Assembly: GCA_040218875.1 (NCBI GenBank)
Contig: JAVJQP010000048.1
DNA from: Coleofasciculus sp937127375
GTDB taxonomy: Bacteria > Cyanobacteriota > Cyanobacteriia > Cyanobacteriales > Coleofasciculaceae
DNA length: 64,000 bases
Direction: 5' to 3' (one strand)
The notes under the pieces are model-generated. The model ran no database searches. It was not told where the DNA came from and saw only the letters and a program-made list of their open reading frames with translations. Of this stretch, positions 1 through 9,427 are shown in pieces (the first letter of the stretch is position 1; each line of letters opens with the position of its first letter). A program made the position numbers and the translations under genes.

Positions 1-1
1 T

Positions 2-94
2 AACAGAACCGACTCCGGTACAAAGAAAGGCTTTAGATTTATTGGGCGTAAGCCTGATATGTACCCAGTGAAGCCAAAAGTCAAATCGTCCTAA
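2..94 (+). CDS. C-terminal end of an unidentified protein, cut by the window start
   Basis: An open frame enters from the left edge and ends at a TAA at 92-94, giving 30 residues that are Lys/Arg-rich near the end (ends PKVKSS). The composition looks like a basic protein tail, but I do not recognise the family. It converges on the small minus-strand ORF at 143-280. It could be chance; only the upstream sequence would settle it. Confidence 0.3.
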   Translation, partial: NRTDSGTKKGFRFIGRKPDMYPVKPKVKSS

Positions 95-142
95 GCCAAG
101 ATATGCATACGGTGTAGCGATTTGTCAAAGGGGAACTTCAGT

Positions 143-280
143 TTAAAGTAAATCGTATTCTTGCCAGATAAGTCCTACCAGATTCGTCATAGCATCTTCA
201 CCCCAACTATTAGCAACTGCAACAAAATCAGGAGTATCTCGCCACCTCAACTCTGGAATCGTTAGACCTCTCTTAGCCAT
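143..280 (-). CDS. Small 45-residue ORF coupled to the methyltransferase gene
   Basis: The ATG lies inside the last codons of the methyltransferase gene, with an 8-base overlap in a different frame (ATGGCTAA), so translation could be coupled. It begins MAKRGLTIPELRW and ends QEYDLL. I do not recognise the product. The start is the strongest argument that it is real. It may be the N-terminal remnant of a longer downstream gene cut away by whatever joins at about position 100. Length and sequence are read directly; coding status is inference. Confidence 0.4.
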   Translation of the reverse strand: MAKRGLTIPELRWRDTPDFVAVANSWGEDAMTNLVGLIWQEYDLL

Positions 281-3200
281 GGGATGATTCCTCCATGACT
301 TCCAATTTTTTGTCTAATTCTGAACGCCACATCATAATATCGGCGGCGACTTCATCAGCATCTCGTAATGCCATAGAGCGAGTCCAGTAGCGAATTTTAT
401 CAGGTTTGATTAAATAAATGGTGGGAACGGTTTTACCATTCAATTGAACGGAATCATATATCCGGGCAATACGTTGATAGAAGATTCCACCGTCGTCTTG
501 ATTTGCTGTATCCAAGAATAACTTATCCAACCTCTTCAGTTGTTCCAGAAGAGTAGGAGAGTTGATAGGTTCTATCTGTACCCCTTCACCACCCACTCCT
601 TTAAGATGAATGGCAACTAAACGAATAGGTAAGTGAGCTGTGTTATGCTCCTGAAAAATAGTAGCATAGACATTTTTATCTTGACCAAATCCGGCTTGTA
701 AGACTCGCAAAAAATACTCGCAATACTCCGTCAAAACTGACTCTGACTTGTTTTGAGAGTCTTGATTATCGTCACGGCGGGTTGTTTGACGCCCCGGTGA
801 ATAATTATCTCCTTTAAAGTCGGGTAGCGTGTAATTAAACAGATCTTCAATTAATACCCACTCACTATCTTTGAAAGAGAATGCATCACAAACCAGTCGA
901 TCGATATCTTCAAGGTTTTCAACATTTTGCAACAATCCGGTTCGAGGTTCTGGAATTGGTACTCGCAGTAAATCTTCTACATTCGGTTCAGGTCGGCAAG
1001 AAGCAAACCGACCACTTGATAGAAATAAATAGTAGACAGCTAACTTGCTGTTGTAACTAAGGCAAGCAGACTCTAAAATAGAACGATATTGTTGATCAAT
1101 ATGTACACTTATATAACTTTTTGAACAAATAATTCCTTGATTATCATTATCAGCTATAATAGCCGCTTGAAATCGTTTATTACTCGTCTGCCAACCTTGT
1201 TTAAGAATCATTTGTGGCATTTCAAAAGCACCAAAATCTGTTGAAGCTCGTGAATCCGTAGTTGGATCATAATTTTTATCTAGTTTTTTAACCTCAAGAA
1301 ATAGCAATGTGTCATCAGGAAATTTGGTTGATTTTAATATCCGTTTCCCGACAATAGTTTTCTGAGAATTTTTTCTGTCACCTCGAATAACTCCTTGGCG
1401 CTTTTTGACAATACCTTCACTTTCAAGCCTTTCCAGATTCTGTTCCCGACTTAATCTCCGAACTAAAGTTAGATCTCGTCTCCCCCCCCACATTAATGCT
1501 GTCCAAACCAAAGGATCTATAATTGCTTCCTTTTGATAAATTATATTAATGTCTTGTGGTTCTATGAACAGGCGATAGTCATCTTCGTTACTACGAACTG
1601 GCTTAGGACAGATATAGTAAAAAGGATCACTATTAGGGACGCTCTTACTCATTGTGACAATGCAAGATAGTGAAACAGCTTTTTTGAATAATCCAAAACG
1701 CAAGGCAGATAGATTAACTATCTCTTCTAGTTTTAATTCTGAGAAAAGCTTCTGACGAAACTCTTTGGCTGTACTAATTTGATTAAAAATTAGTACTCCA
1801 GCAGGCTGCATCATGCTAATCTGCCCACCTGGTTTGGTCAAGGCTACAGCTTTCGGTAAGAAAAGTGGCCCAATATTACCGTAAGTAATTTTCCACTGAT
1901 CTCCTGCCCAAGACTTTGCCAGTGGGGTCATACTATTCTTTCCCCAAGGAGCATTACCTATAACTAAATCATACTGATCCGAATCTAATTGTGTGCGAAA
2001 CCCTTCTCTATCTTCTCGGAAGAAATCTGCACAGATTAATTGTCTATCTCTCAATCGGGGAAAGCGTACCTCTTGCCAATAACGTCGAGGATCAATCTCG
2101 TCACACATCGTTAAGTAGAGACTGAACGAGGCAACTCTTACAGCTTGAGGATTAATATCAATACCAAATAAATTACGCTCAAGTAGAAATTTCAAGATGT
2201 TCGATGTTATTTCCGCACCCCCATTCGCTTTCTTCCATCGGTGAATGAGTCGCTGAAATGCTTTGACCAGAAAAATCCCTGAGCCACAAGCCGGATCAAG
2301 AATCTTGATATCCCAAACTTCACTATCCCAAGGCAGAACACCATCCAGAATAAAATCAACGATGTGTCCTGGCGTGTAATGAACCCCTTTATCAGTCGTA
2401 TTTTCTCGAATAAATTCTTCATAGATACTGCTGATAAACTCTAGGGGTATGGCATCAAAGGAATACTGCTTCCAGAGACACCTCTGTCCAGTTTCCATTT
2501 CTAGCTCACCACTAACAAACTCCGCGAGAAGATTAAGGTGTCGCTGAGTAACCTTTTGTTCCTCTGTGCGCCATTCTGCTTCCCGTTCTGCTTCTGTGGC
2601 TCCTTTCCCCGGAAATAAATCTCCATTAAATCTATCGTTAAGCCAGCGGAAAAACCTGTAAGTGTCTCTATGGTTGCCTAATAGTTCAGGTAAACCACTA
2701 TATCGAGATGACAACTCCCCAATTTCATGCAAATAATCTAGAAATTCTGGAGTCAGAGCCGGATGTCCTTGGGAATCTTTCCGGTCAAAAAGGAACTGAA
2801 TAAAAATAATCCGACCTAGTAAATCATGAATCGTATTGTAATCAAGTCGCAGTTTTTTGAGTTGCTGACGAACACTTTTGAGATTGTTCAGTAGCATCTG
2901 GTCAGCGGATTTGCTGCGTTGAAATCGCTTTTGATGGTCTTGGAAAAACTGACCCGAAACCAACTCAGCCCAATGGAGACGTAGAGTGTCAGCCGCTTGT
3001 TGTGAGAGAGAGGCTTCCAACTCTCTCCTAGAAATTTCATCAACTGGAGTCAAGAGTTCAGACTCAGTTGGGGGTTCTTCGTAACAGGTCCAAACTCGTA
3101 AACGGTCAGGTTCTGTAGTAATTAAAGATGGAGAGCGAGAGAAACTCCATGCCAGTTTGTAGGTTTCCCGAAGCGTCGATTCTGATATGGGTTCGGGGAA

Positions 3201-3431
3201 ATTACAGACAATGGCAATGGGGGCTTCCGTGTCGTCTCCATGAGGATTTGCCGCCAATACTCCTACTTGTACATTCGCCCCATCTGGAAGATTCCTGATT
3301 GTCCTACCCAGTTTTTCCTGAGCCAGCCGTGCATAGACGCTGGCTCCAGCTCCCGTGGGTTGCCAAATTTGGCTGGGATGAGTCCAGTAAAGCTTTTCGT
3401 GAGCCAGTTCTAGGAGTCCAGACTGCGACAT
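273..3431 (-). CDS. Large N6-adenine DNA methyltransferase, PglX/Eco57I-like
   Basis: A 1052-residue protein. SAM-binding motif I is DPACGSGIFLVKAF at about residue 380, followed by a NLFGIDINPQAVRVA segment. The catalytic motif IV is IGNAPWG, a variant of NPPY, at about residue 495. The N-terminal 350 residues carry a helical region, and the C-terminal half is long enough for target recognition and accessory domains, as in type IIG enzymes and BREX PglX. It probably methylates adenine in a short asymmetric site. No clear PD-(D/E)XK nuclease motif is seen, so modification-only is favoured. It sits 167 bp from a divergent MerR-like gene and downstream of the DndD/helicase operon, which suggests it is the modification arm of that system (inference). 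Confidence 0.85.
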   Translation of the reverse strand: MSQSGLLELAHEKLYWTHPSQIWQPTGAGASVYARLAQEKLGRTIRNLPDGANVQVGVLAANPHGDDTEAPIAIVCNFPEPISESTLRETYKLAWSFSRSPSLITTEPDRLRVWTCYEEPPTESELLTPVDEISRRELEASLSQQAADTLRLHWAELVSGQFFQDHQKRFQRSKSADQMLLNNLKSVRQQLKKLRLDYNTIHDLLGRIIFIQFLFDRKDSQGHPALTPEFLDYLHEIGELSSRYSGLPELLGNHRDTYRFFRWLNDRFNGDLFPGKGATEAEREAEWRTEEQKVTQRHLNLLAEFVSGELEMETGQRCLWKQYSFDAIPLEFISSIYEEFIRENTTDKGVHYTPGHIVDFILDGVLPWDSEVWDIKILDPACGSGIFLVKAFQRLIHRWKKANGGAEITSNILKFLLERNLFGIDINPQAVRVASFSLYLTMCDEIDPRRYWQEVRFPRLRDRQLICADFFREDREGFRTQLDSDQYDLVIGNAPWGKNSMTPLAKSWAGDQWKITYGNIGPLFLPKAVALTKPGGQISMMQPAGVLIFNQISTAKEFRQKLFSELKLEEIVNLSALRFGLFKKAVSLSCIVTMSKSVPNSDPFYYICPKPVRSNEDDYRLFIEPQDINIIYQKEAIIDPLVWTALMWGGRRDLTLVRRLSREQNLERLESEGIVKKRQGVIRGDRKNSQKTIVGKRILKSTKFPDDTLLFLEVKKLDKNYDPTTDSRASTDFGAFEMPQMILKQGWQTSNKRFQAAIIADNDNQGIICSKSYISVHIDQQYRSILESACLSYNSKLAVYYLFLSSGRFASCRPEPNVEDLLRVPIPEPRTGLLQNVENLEDIDRLVCDAFSFKDSEWVLIEDLFNYTLPDFKGDNYSPGRQTTRRDDNQDSQNKSESVLTEYCEYFLRVLQAGFGQDKNVYATIFQEHNTAHLPIRLVAIHLKGVGGEGVQIEPINSPTLLEQLKRLDKLFLDTANQDDGGIFYQRIARIYDSVQLNGKTVPTIYLIKPDKIRYWTRSMALRDADEVAADIMMWRSELDKKLEVMEESSHG

Positions 3432-3598
3432 ACTACAGGTTACGCTGCGAACGGTTTAACCTTTGAAGCAATGTTTGCCGCCCAAAGGCTTGTGATCTGC
3501 TACTCAGCTACATTATCCTCCTTAATAGACTTACAATAGCAGCAAATGAAAATTAAACGTATTTTAATTTTAAGTTAAAGTCATACATTTAGGGTGAT

Positions 3599-4123
3599 GT
3601 GGATGGAATGAGTGTTATCCAAGGGTTCACAAGACGCGAAACGCTAGAATTGACAGGTACGACCTCTAATCGCCTGCAATACCTGGAAAGGTCTGGGCTG
3701 GTAATCCCCACCAGAATCGGTAAGTCTCGAAAACCTACTGTCATTTATACTTGGGAACAGGTTTTAGAGATTCGGGCAATCAAACATCTGAGAAAGGAAA
3801 TCTCGCTTCAGACTGTGAGAAAGATTATCAATTTCTTGGATGAAAGTGGATTCGACGATAGTTTGAGGGACAAAAAGCTAATTGTCATTGATGATCAGGT
3901 TTTCTGGGTGCAGCAGGATTGGCAAGACTTTCCGGAAAAAATGCCATCGGCGATTAAAGTAGCGGGAAATAATGGTAAAGATGTGGGTCAATACATTTTA
4001 TTAGTTATCCCTACTTTGTCGGAAATTGTGAATGAGATATGGAAAGCCGCAGCAACATCACCCATCGTAGATTTTGCCAGTTTTAAGGAAAGGGCTAAAG
4101 TCAACTGTACCCATGTCGCTTAA
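3599..4123 (+). CDS. MerR-like transcriptional regulator
   Basis: 174 residues. The first 80 form a winged-helix MerR-type DNA-binding region: FTRRETLELTG, then YLERSGLV and a Lys/Arg-rich wing, then a TVRKIINFL helix. The C-terminal 90 residues show no recognised ligand domain. The start is GTG at 3599 or ATG at 3608; AGGG lies just upstream of the GTG. It faces away from the methyltransferase gene, with a shared 167-bp divergent promoter region, and converges on the Dnd-associated-like gene. That placement suggests it controls the methyltransferase and perhaps the whole cluster. The role is inferred from position. Confidence 0.7.
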   Translation: MDGMSVIQGFTRRETLELTGTTSNRLQYLERSGLVIPTRIGKSRKPTVIYTWEQVLEIRAIKHLRKEISLQTVRKIINFLDESGFDDSLRDKKLIVIDDQVFWVQQDWQDFPEKMPSAIKVAGNNGKDVGQYILLVIPTLSEIVNEIWKAAATSPIVDFASFKERAKVNCTHVA

Positions 4124-4138
4124 GAATCAGACAATGAT

Positions 4139-4600
4139 TTAATTCCTATTGTTTAAATCGCTAATACAACGAGAATATTTCCTCAGAAACGTTTCAATTG
4201 AGCGGGGGCGATCGCTAAAATATTCACAGAGGACATCAAACCCACCATGGGCGTATTGATTCATCAGCCGAACCCCTTCATTTGACAGATACGAGGGAGA
4301 GTTAGGATCAACCAGTTTGGCGACTTGACGGTAAACATCATCCCGCTCATCTAAATCTATTCCTAAACGGGATAAATGCACCTGAATTAACACTCCAACC
4401 AAAAGACGCCCACGAGATTGGAATTCTCTCGGAAAGTAGCCAATTAAATCATCTACATGATCCGCCTTAATTTCTGTATTCGGGCGTCCAGCGGCAAAAC
4501 CTGCCATCAAACAAAAATAGTATAAATCAAAGAGAGTCGGGTAATGGTGAGAAATATCCTTAAACCATCTCCGAGCATCCTTACGCAGTTGAAAATCCAT
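4139..4600 (-). CDS. Small protein resembling Dnd-system-associated protein 4
   Basis: 153 residues. The C-terminal half has a LMNQYAHGGFDVLCEYF pattern that parallels IFEEYANGGLQILRDEL in the protein at 11368-11835, and the FDLYYFCLMAGFAAG segment parallels YADVIAFAAALGV there. I read both as members of one family, which I recall as the phosphorothioation (Dnd)-associated protein 4 family. No catalytic motif is visible. It starts 6 bp after the DndD-like ATPase stop, so it is the last gene of that operon. A structural or adaptor role in a DNA-modification or defence complex is inference. Confidence 0.55.
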   Translation of the reverse strand: MDFQLRKDARRWFKDISHHYPTLFDLYYFCLMAGFAAGRPNTEIKADHVDDLIGYFPREFQSRGRLLVGVLIQVHLSRLGIDLDERDDVYRQVAKLVDPNSPSYLSNEGVRLMNQYAHGGFDVLCEYFSDRPRSIETFLRKYSRCISDLNNRN

Positions 4601-4606
4601 CTTTCC

Positions 4607-6605
4607 CTATAGTTCCTCATCCAGATCAAAACGTTCAAAAAATTCTTTTCCTGTTACCATTACCCCATCAACAGTTTCTGTGAGTTGATTTGAATCAACA
4701 TTCTGCCAAAGTGCATCCATCCGAGACGTTTTCCGAAACAAGGTTAAATACTGTACGTTTTCCTGTGCAGCTTGATGTAAACTATCAACAAAGCTTTGCC
4801 GTTCACTGGAGATAGTAAAGGCGACAAACTGGTTACCCAATTGAGGAACCAGACGCGCTACTTCTGGACGCACATTTAAATCCAGCGCCCCCGCTGGACT
4901 ATCGACAATAAAGGGTAATTGGTGGTTACTACGGTTAAATAAAGTGGCGAGAAACGCATAGCTAACGGATAGAGTTTGACCCACGCTTGCACCCGCTCGA
5001 CCTTGTAATTTCAGTGAATCTGGGATATCTTCTAACCGTACTGGATCTCTGGATAATAACTGGGTAATTCGCTGATTGGTTTCTTCAATTATAATTTTCC
5101 GTAGTTCCTCCCTGGCGTGCTGATGCGCTTGATTCAGAATGCGGCGGACTATTTCGGTTTTGCGCTTCAAAGTTAAGGTATGGGTGACTTCCGCTACATC
5201 GTCTTCAGCTTTGGTAATCAGGAACTCCAACTCCTTTAAACAGTCCGTATCTTCACTCGGTTTACTGTGAGGCGATCGCTCAATTTCTTCTAGGCGTTGG
5301 TTACACTGATCCAATTGTTCTCGTAGCTGATCCAGATGCTGCTTTTTGGCTTCTAATTCAGAGTCTCCTTGTTTGAGACGTTCCTCTTCCAAAGAACGCA
5401 ATTCTGTTTTAAATTCATCTCGCGTTCTAATTACTTTTTGTAACCCTTGCACCTGTTCCTGAAAGTCTTGGTGGTACTGTTCTGGATTTCCACCACAATA
5501 ATCCGCGATATCCGATTTAATCCGATTGAGTACCCCAACTTCATCCTCTCCCAGATATTGCATAGCGCGATCGCGAACGGCTTGACGAGTCACATCATCC
5601 ATCTGGCGTCCACACCATCTGGCGTCCACAAACACATTCTTGCGCCTCAGCCAGTTCTTCAAAAAACTCTTTGGATGTGGAGGTGGGTAATTTGAGACGG
5701 TCTAAATTAGCTTTCAGGTTAATTAAAGAGGCGGCTAAGCCCGGGATAATCCTTTGCGGATCTCGCATTTTCTCCGTTGTCTTTTCTACTTCCCTCTCGA
5801 CAACTTTTTCCGCCTGATCAAGCTGAACTTTTATCGTTTTTAAACGAGTACCTATATTCTGATCTTTGCCCAAGGCTTGGTCATAGTCTCTCTCCGCATC
5901 CTGTATACCTAATTTCAGTTGAGACTGTTGTATCTGTAAAGCGTCTCGTTCTCTTTTAATTTTATCTCGCTTAGTTTTCAGCCGATTTAAGTTATTTCGA
6001 CGCCGAGTTAATCCTTGAGTCGATTTCGAGCTAGAATTCTGAGCATGACGTTCCCAATTATCCTGAAAGTAATTGGCGGCTTTTTCCAACAAGGATAACT
6101 GAAATAGAGAATCTATGGCATCCCGGGCGCGAGTCTGTTTCGGATCAAGTAACGTGTTGGCAAGTTCCCCATCAAAGACAAACAAATTGACAAACTCTGG
6201 ATTGAGAAACTTTTTAATGTCTCGGGGCGGTAAAAAGCCATCTCGAATACCATAACTATGACTAGAACTGGTGCGATAGGCAACTTTTCCTTGAATGAAG
6301 TCAAGATTTAACTCAAATGTAAGTAAGTTGTCATCCATCCCTAATCTGACGACAAATTGACCCGATTGAGTGGAGTCACTACTACGCTGAAATTCGCGAA
6401 TCTTTTGGCTATTCCACTCTCGTGCAGCCCCTGACAGTGTAGCCCGTAACATATTCAGTGTAGTCGTTTTTCCAGTCCCGTTAGGCATCTGTACTAATGT
6501 CACTGGATAAGGCGTCGTGCTATTCTCTGGACACAGATGCACTTGATGATCAGGACATCGTAAACCCGAAGCAGACCAACCTAAGAGAGTAAGTTGTAGA
6601 CTCAT
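4607..6605 (-). pseudogene. DndD-like SMC/Rad50-type ATPase, frameshifted by a tandem duplication
   Basis: Two overlapping frames form one gene. The 5' part (5595-6605, 336 residues) has Walker A MPNGTGKTTT near residue 45 and then coiled coil. The 3' part (4607-5662) has more coiled coil, a signature-like RAGASVGQTLSVSYAF stretch and Walker B LPFIVDSPAGALD. The break falls in a zinc-hook-like motif, ECVCGRQM, where a 16-bp unit is present twice. Removing one unit gives QECVCGRQMDDVTRQ and a continuous protein of about 660 residues, the usual DndD size. The start overlaps the upstream 65-residue gene by ATGA. As written the product is truncated before Walker B and should be inactive. It could be a true pseudogene, a phase-variable gene or an assembly error. 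Confidence 0.8.
5599..5630. repeat. Perfect 16-bp tandem duplication inside the DndD-like gene
   Basis: The unit CCATCTGGCGTCCACA occurs at 5599-5614 and again immediately at 5615-5630. Sixteen is not a multiple of three, so the second copy shifts the frame. On the coding strand the duplicated unit encodes CGRQM of the hook motif. Confidence 0.97.
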
Positions 6606-6799
6606 TCTAATTCCTCAGAAGTATCAGTTTCAATGGCATCTAATATGGTTTCTATGAAAGACCCAATATCATCAGTTTTCGATCTGCCATCGGATAACTC
6701 TTCTAACAACTTCATTATTCGTTTAGCCACTTTATCGGGTTGATTATGATGGAATACTGCGGCAAAAACAGCTTCATCTACTTTGACATCTATCGCCAT
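6602..6799 (-). CDS. 65-residue protein in the helicase/DndD-like operon
   Basis: A short acidic helical protein, beginning MAIDVKVDEAVFAAVFHH and ending TDTSEELE. It starts 2 bp after the helicase stop, and its stop overlaps the ATPase start as ATGA, so it is almost certainly translated in line with both. No known domain is recognised. The regular hydrophobic spacing suggests a helical bundle, perhaps an adaptor between helicase and ATPase (inference). Confidence 0.65.
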   Translation of the reverse strand: MAIDVKVDEAVFAAVFHHNQPDKVAKRIMKLLEELSDGRSKTDDIGSFIETILDAIETDTSEELE

Positions 6800-6801
6800 C
6801 G

Positions 6802-8757
6802 TTAAGTTTCCTCACAACGAATTTTAGACAAACTCATTAACCAGTCTTTACGAAGCTGATCACTATTAAGTTCCTCAGCGTTTTCATCTTGGACGCGCAC
6901 AAAATCAACAACGATCGCCCGCTTATCAGGATTGGCTGGATCTTTCCGCAAACAGCGCCCCATCCTCTGAATCGTCTCCAATTTTGCCCGTGCTGATGAG
7001 AACAAAATTACGGAACGGAGAGAGGGTATATCAATACCTTGAGAAATGCGATGACAGGTGATTAAACAAGTAATCCGGTTGTTGACAAAATCAATCAAAT
7101 GTTGTCGGTCATCTTCGGCATAATAGGTATGGAAGTCATAGCGATAACGATGGACAATATTAATCACCTCTTCACCATAGTCACGATTTTCCACAAAGAT
7201 AATGCAGCGATCCAGAATATCTGAACGCTCTGAGAGAAACATCTCAAAATAGGGAAGTTTGGCACGAGAGGTTTTATAGACTCGCGCTAATGCTGTCCAA
7301 AACTGCTCATCTGACATGGGATTCCCTTCAGCGTTTCGGGCGGCTTTCTGGCTGTAGACATTGCGGATACGTTGTCGATCTTGATCCGAGAGATGATATT
7401 CAATGGGATAGTAATCAAACTCACAGAGAATTCCGCGACGAATTGCATCTTCAAGACTGAAACGATAAATAATTGAACCGACATTCCTTTCAATAAAAGC
7501 CGTTCCTTCTTGATCATACTCTCGCTCTGGCGTTGCACTTAATCCCAATCGATAGGAAATATGCTCAGATAACCCGTCTAATTCTTCAATATTTGCCGGA
7601 CTTCCCAATCCATGTACCTCGTCGTGAATCAGTAATAAACGGCTTCGCGTCGGGCGAGTTAGCGATCGCAAGACGTTACGCAGGGCATTTCGTGATAGGA
7701 TTAATAGGCTGTTTTCTGGGTCTAACTCATACTCATCTTTGTCATAATAAGTGGCATAATGCTTCAGTACACGAAACCGAGGATTTAATTGACTGGCAAC
7801 AGCGTACAACTGATTTGACCACTGATCGAGCAAATCTGTTCCGATGGCTGTAATTATGACTGAGTTAATGGCTTGCTGGGCGACTAATTCCCTGATAATA
7901 TTCAAAGATGTGCGGGTTTTGCCTGTACCTGTTGCCATCTCCAGAATGCCACAACGTTTCTGTAAAAAGGCTGTCATTGCCTGAGTTTGGTGTCGCCACG
8001 GATCTAAATCATCCATTTGGTAGGTTCCTCGAAGTTCAGAGACAATCCTGGATTGTTCCGGAAGTTCTTCCAGTGGCGGGGGATATTCTGGGCGTAATCG
8101 TAAGAGCGATCGCGCGGCGGCTTCGGGAAACTCAATCACCTCTACCTTGGGCGTCTGGTTATCCCACAACCGCTGAAAGTTTTCGGCTTTTCTTAATACC
8201 CGTTCTTTGACACCCAAATGCCAGGAACAGAAGACATCAATACATTCAAAGTTATCAATTAACGCCGATGAACTCTCATTCGCTGAACCGGTAAAGGCGA
8301 CAATATTATCCTGGTTATCGACAAAAATACCTAACTTTTCATGATAAATTCCCGGTTGATCAAGATTACTGGCTACCGCTAACTTAATTTCTAATATCCC
8401 TTGTCCCAATAACCAAGCTAAACAGGCTAATCGATCGCGCACAACTTGCTCAAACTCTTGGTCTAACTCACGCAAAAGCGTATCAGTAATCACATCCTGA
8501 CGTTGCTTCAATCCTGTCGCGATCGCCTCAGCATCCTCTGGCGACAAATAAGGAGAAGCCACCAACTGCATCTTTCCACCGGAACGAATCAGCGCCGTGA
8601 TTCCTCTCGCCGCCGCCGCCATTGAGGTACTGGAGAAAAAGCCAACGGCTCGTTTGTAAACGGTAGCCTGTTCCAGACAGGGGAGATAGAAATCGCGAAT
8701 AATATCAACGCGATCGCTACGGTATTCGTCCTGAATCGATAAATCGCTTAACCCCAA
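6802..8757 (-). CDS. Phospholipase D-type nuclease fused to a superfamily 2 helicase
   Basis: 651 residues. The N-terminal 200 residues are a PLD-like domain with one HxK motif (YHEKLGIFVD followed by FTGSANES). The rest is an SF2 helicase: Walker A MATGTGKTRTS near residue 277, DEAD-box variant HDEVHGLG, motif III SATPERE and motif VI QRMGRCLRKD. A single HKD motif implies a dimeric nuclease site. The start is TTG, with AGAGG about 10 bases upstream; an in-frame stop lies upstream and no better ATG is visible. It is first in a four-gene operon with the 178-bp gap upstream as the likely promoter. Similar fusions occur in phage-defence and modification-linked restriction loci; a nucleolytic effector role is inference. 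Confidence 0.85.
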   Translation of the reverse strand: MGLSDLSIQDEYRSDRVDIIRDFYLPCLEQATVYKRAVGFFSSTSMAAAARGITALIRSGGKMQLVASPYLSPEDAEAIATGLKQRQDVITDTLLRELDQEFEQVVRDRLACLAWLLGQGILEIKLAVASNLDQPGIYHEKLGIFVDNQDNIVAFTGSANESSSALIDNFECIDVFCSWHLGVKERVLRKAENFQRLWDNQTPKVEVIEFPEAAARSLLRLRPEYPPPLEELPEQSRIVSELRGTYQMDDLDPWRHQTQAMTAFLQKRCGILEMATGTGKTRTSLNIIRELVAQQAINSVIITAIGTDLLDQWSNQLYAVASQLNPRFRVLKHYATYYDKDEYELDPENSLLILSRNALRNVLRSLTRPTRSRLLLIHDEVHGLGSPANIEELDGLSEHISYRLGLSATPEREYDQEGTAFIERNVGSIIYRFSLEDAIRRGILCEFDYYPIEYHLSDQDRQRIRNVYSQKAARNAEGNPMSDEQFWTALARVYKTSRAKLPYFEMFLSERSDILDRCIIFVENRDYGEEVINIVHRYRYDFHTYYAEDDRQHLIDFVNNRITCLITCHRISQGIDIPSLRSVILFSSARAKLETIQRMGRCLRKDPANPDKRAIVVDFVRVQDENAEELNSDQLRKDWLMSLSKIRCEET

Positions 8758-8935
8758 TATTAGAGCCTCTGAATCTAGACATTATTCATATCTTTATATA
8801 TAGCAATTCCCTTTGAGATGTGAAACCCACGGGTATAGACAAAGGGAACAGGGAAGATTAAGTACAGATAGACTCTACATAATTAGACAGTATTATTTCA
8901 TAAGTATTTGAGCAATCACACCCTCAAAAAAGTAC

Positions 8936-9427
8936 CTATGTAGACCTTTTTATGTTTTCGACATCGCGCTTTTTCCAGAACTCATCTCGCATGGCTTGTT
9001 CTGCCTCTAATTTTGATTTACGAGCTGATTCTAAGTCTTCATTTATTTTTTTGACAATCGCTTGTTCTAGTTGAACGTACTTCATCCCACGAACCGTTAA
9101 GACAGGTTGGACTAGAGAAATAACACTGGCTCCGATTTTTTTATGGGAATTGACTTGAGTTTGACCGGAATAACGCCTTCCATTCATGATATACCAGGCA
9201 AACATTTCACAATTATTACTGTGAATATTGTAGCCACCGAACTTCTCCGGATATTCCTTAACTCGTTTCTCTTGCTCAGGAGTTAATTTTGCACCGTTTC
9301 CATTGTATTAAATACCGTTTGCACCCCAGCCAATAGAATTATTGAAGGTTCCATCTGATGAAATAAAGTAATGCCGAGCAATCCCCAACGTTGATTCAAT
9401 GGGCAAGCTATAAATGGATGCTGTCAT
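8936..9427 (-). pseudogene. LRAT/NlpC-like hydrolase with an in-frame stop
   Basis: Reading from ATG at 9425-9427, the frame gives MTASIYSLPIESTLGIARHYF and stops at TAA (9308-9310, codon 40). It then continues in the same frame as NGNGAKLTPEQE, YNIHSNNCEMFAWYI and a Lys-rich tail to 8936. His19 and the NCE cysteine at about residue 73 match the permuted papain-like LRAT arrangement. Total length is 164 codons including the internal stop. The downstream part alone could start at an internal Met but lacks the His. Nonsense decay, read-through or sequencing error are all possible. No operon partner is seen. Confidence 0.6.
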
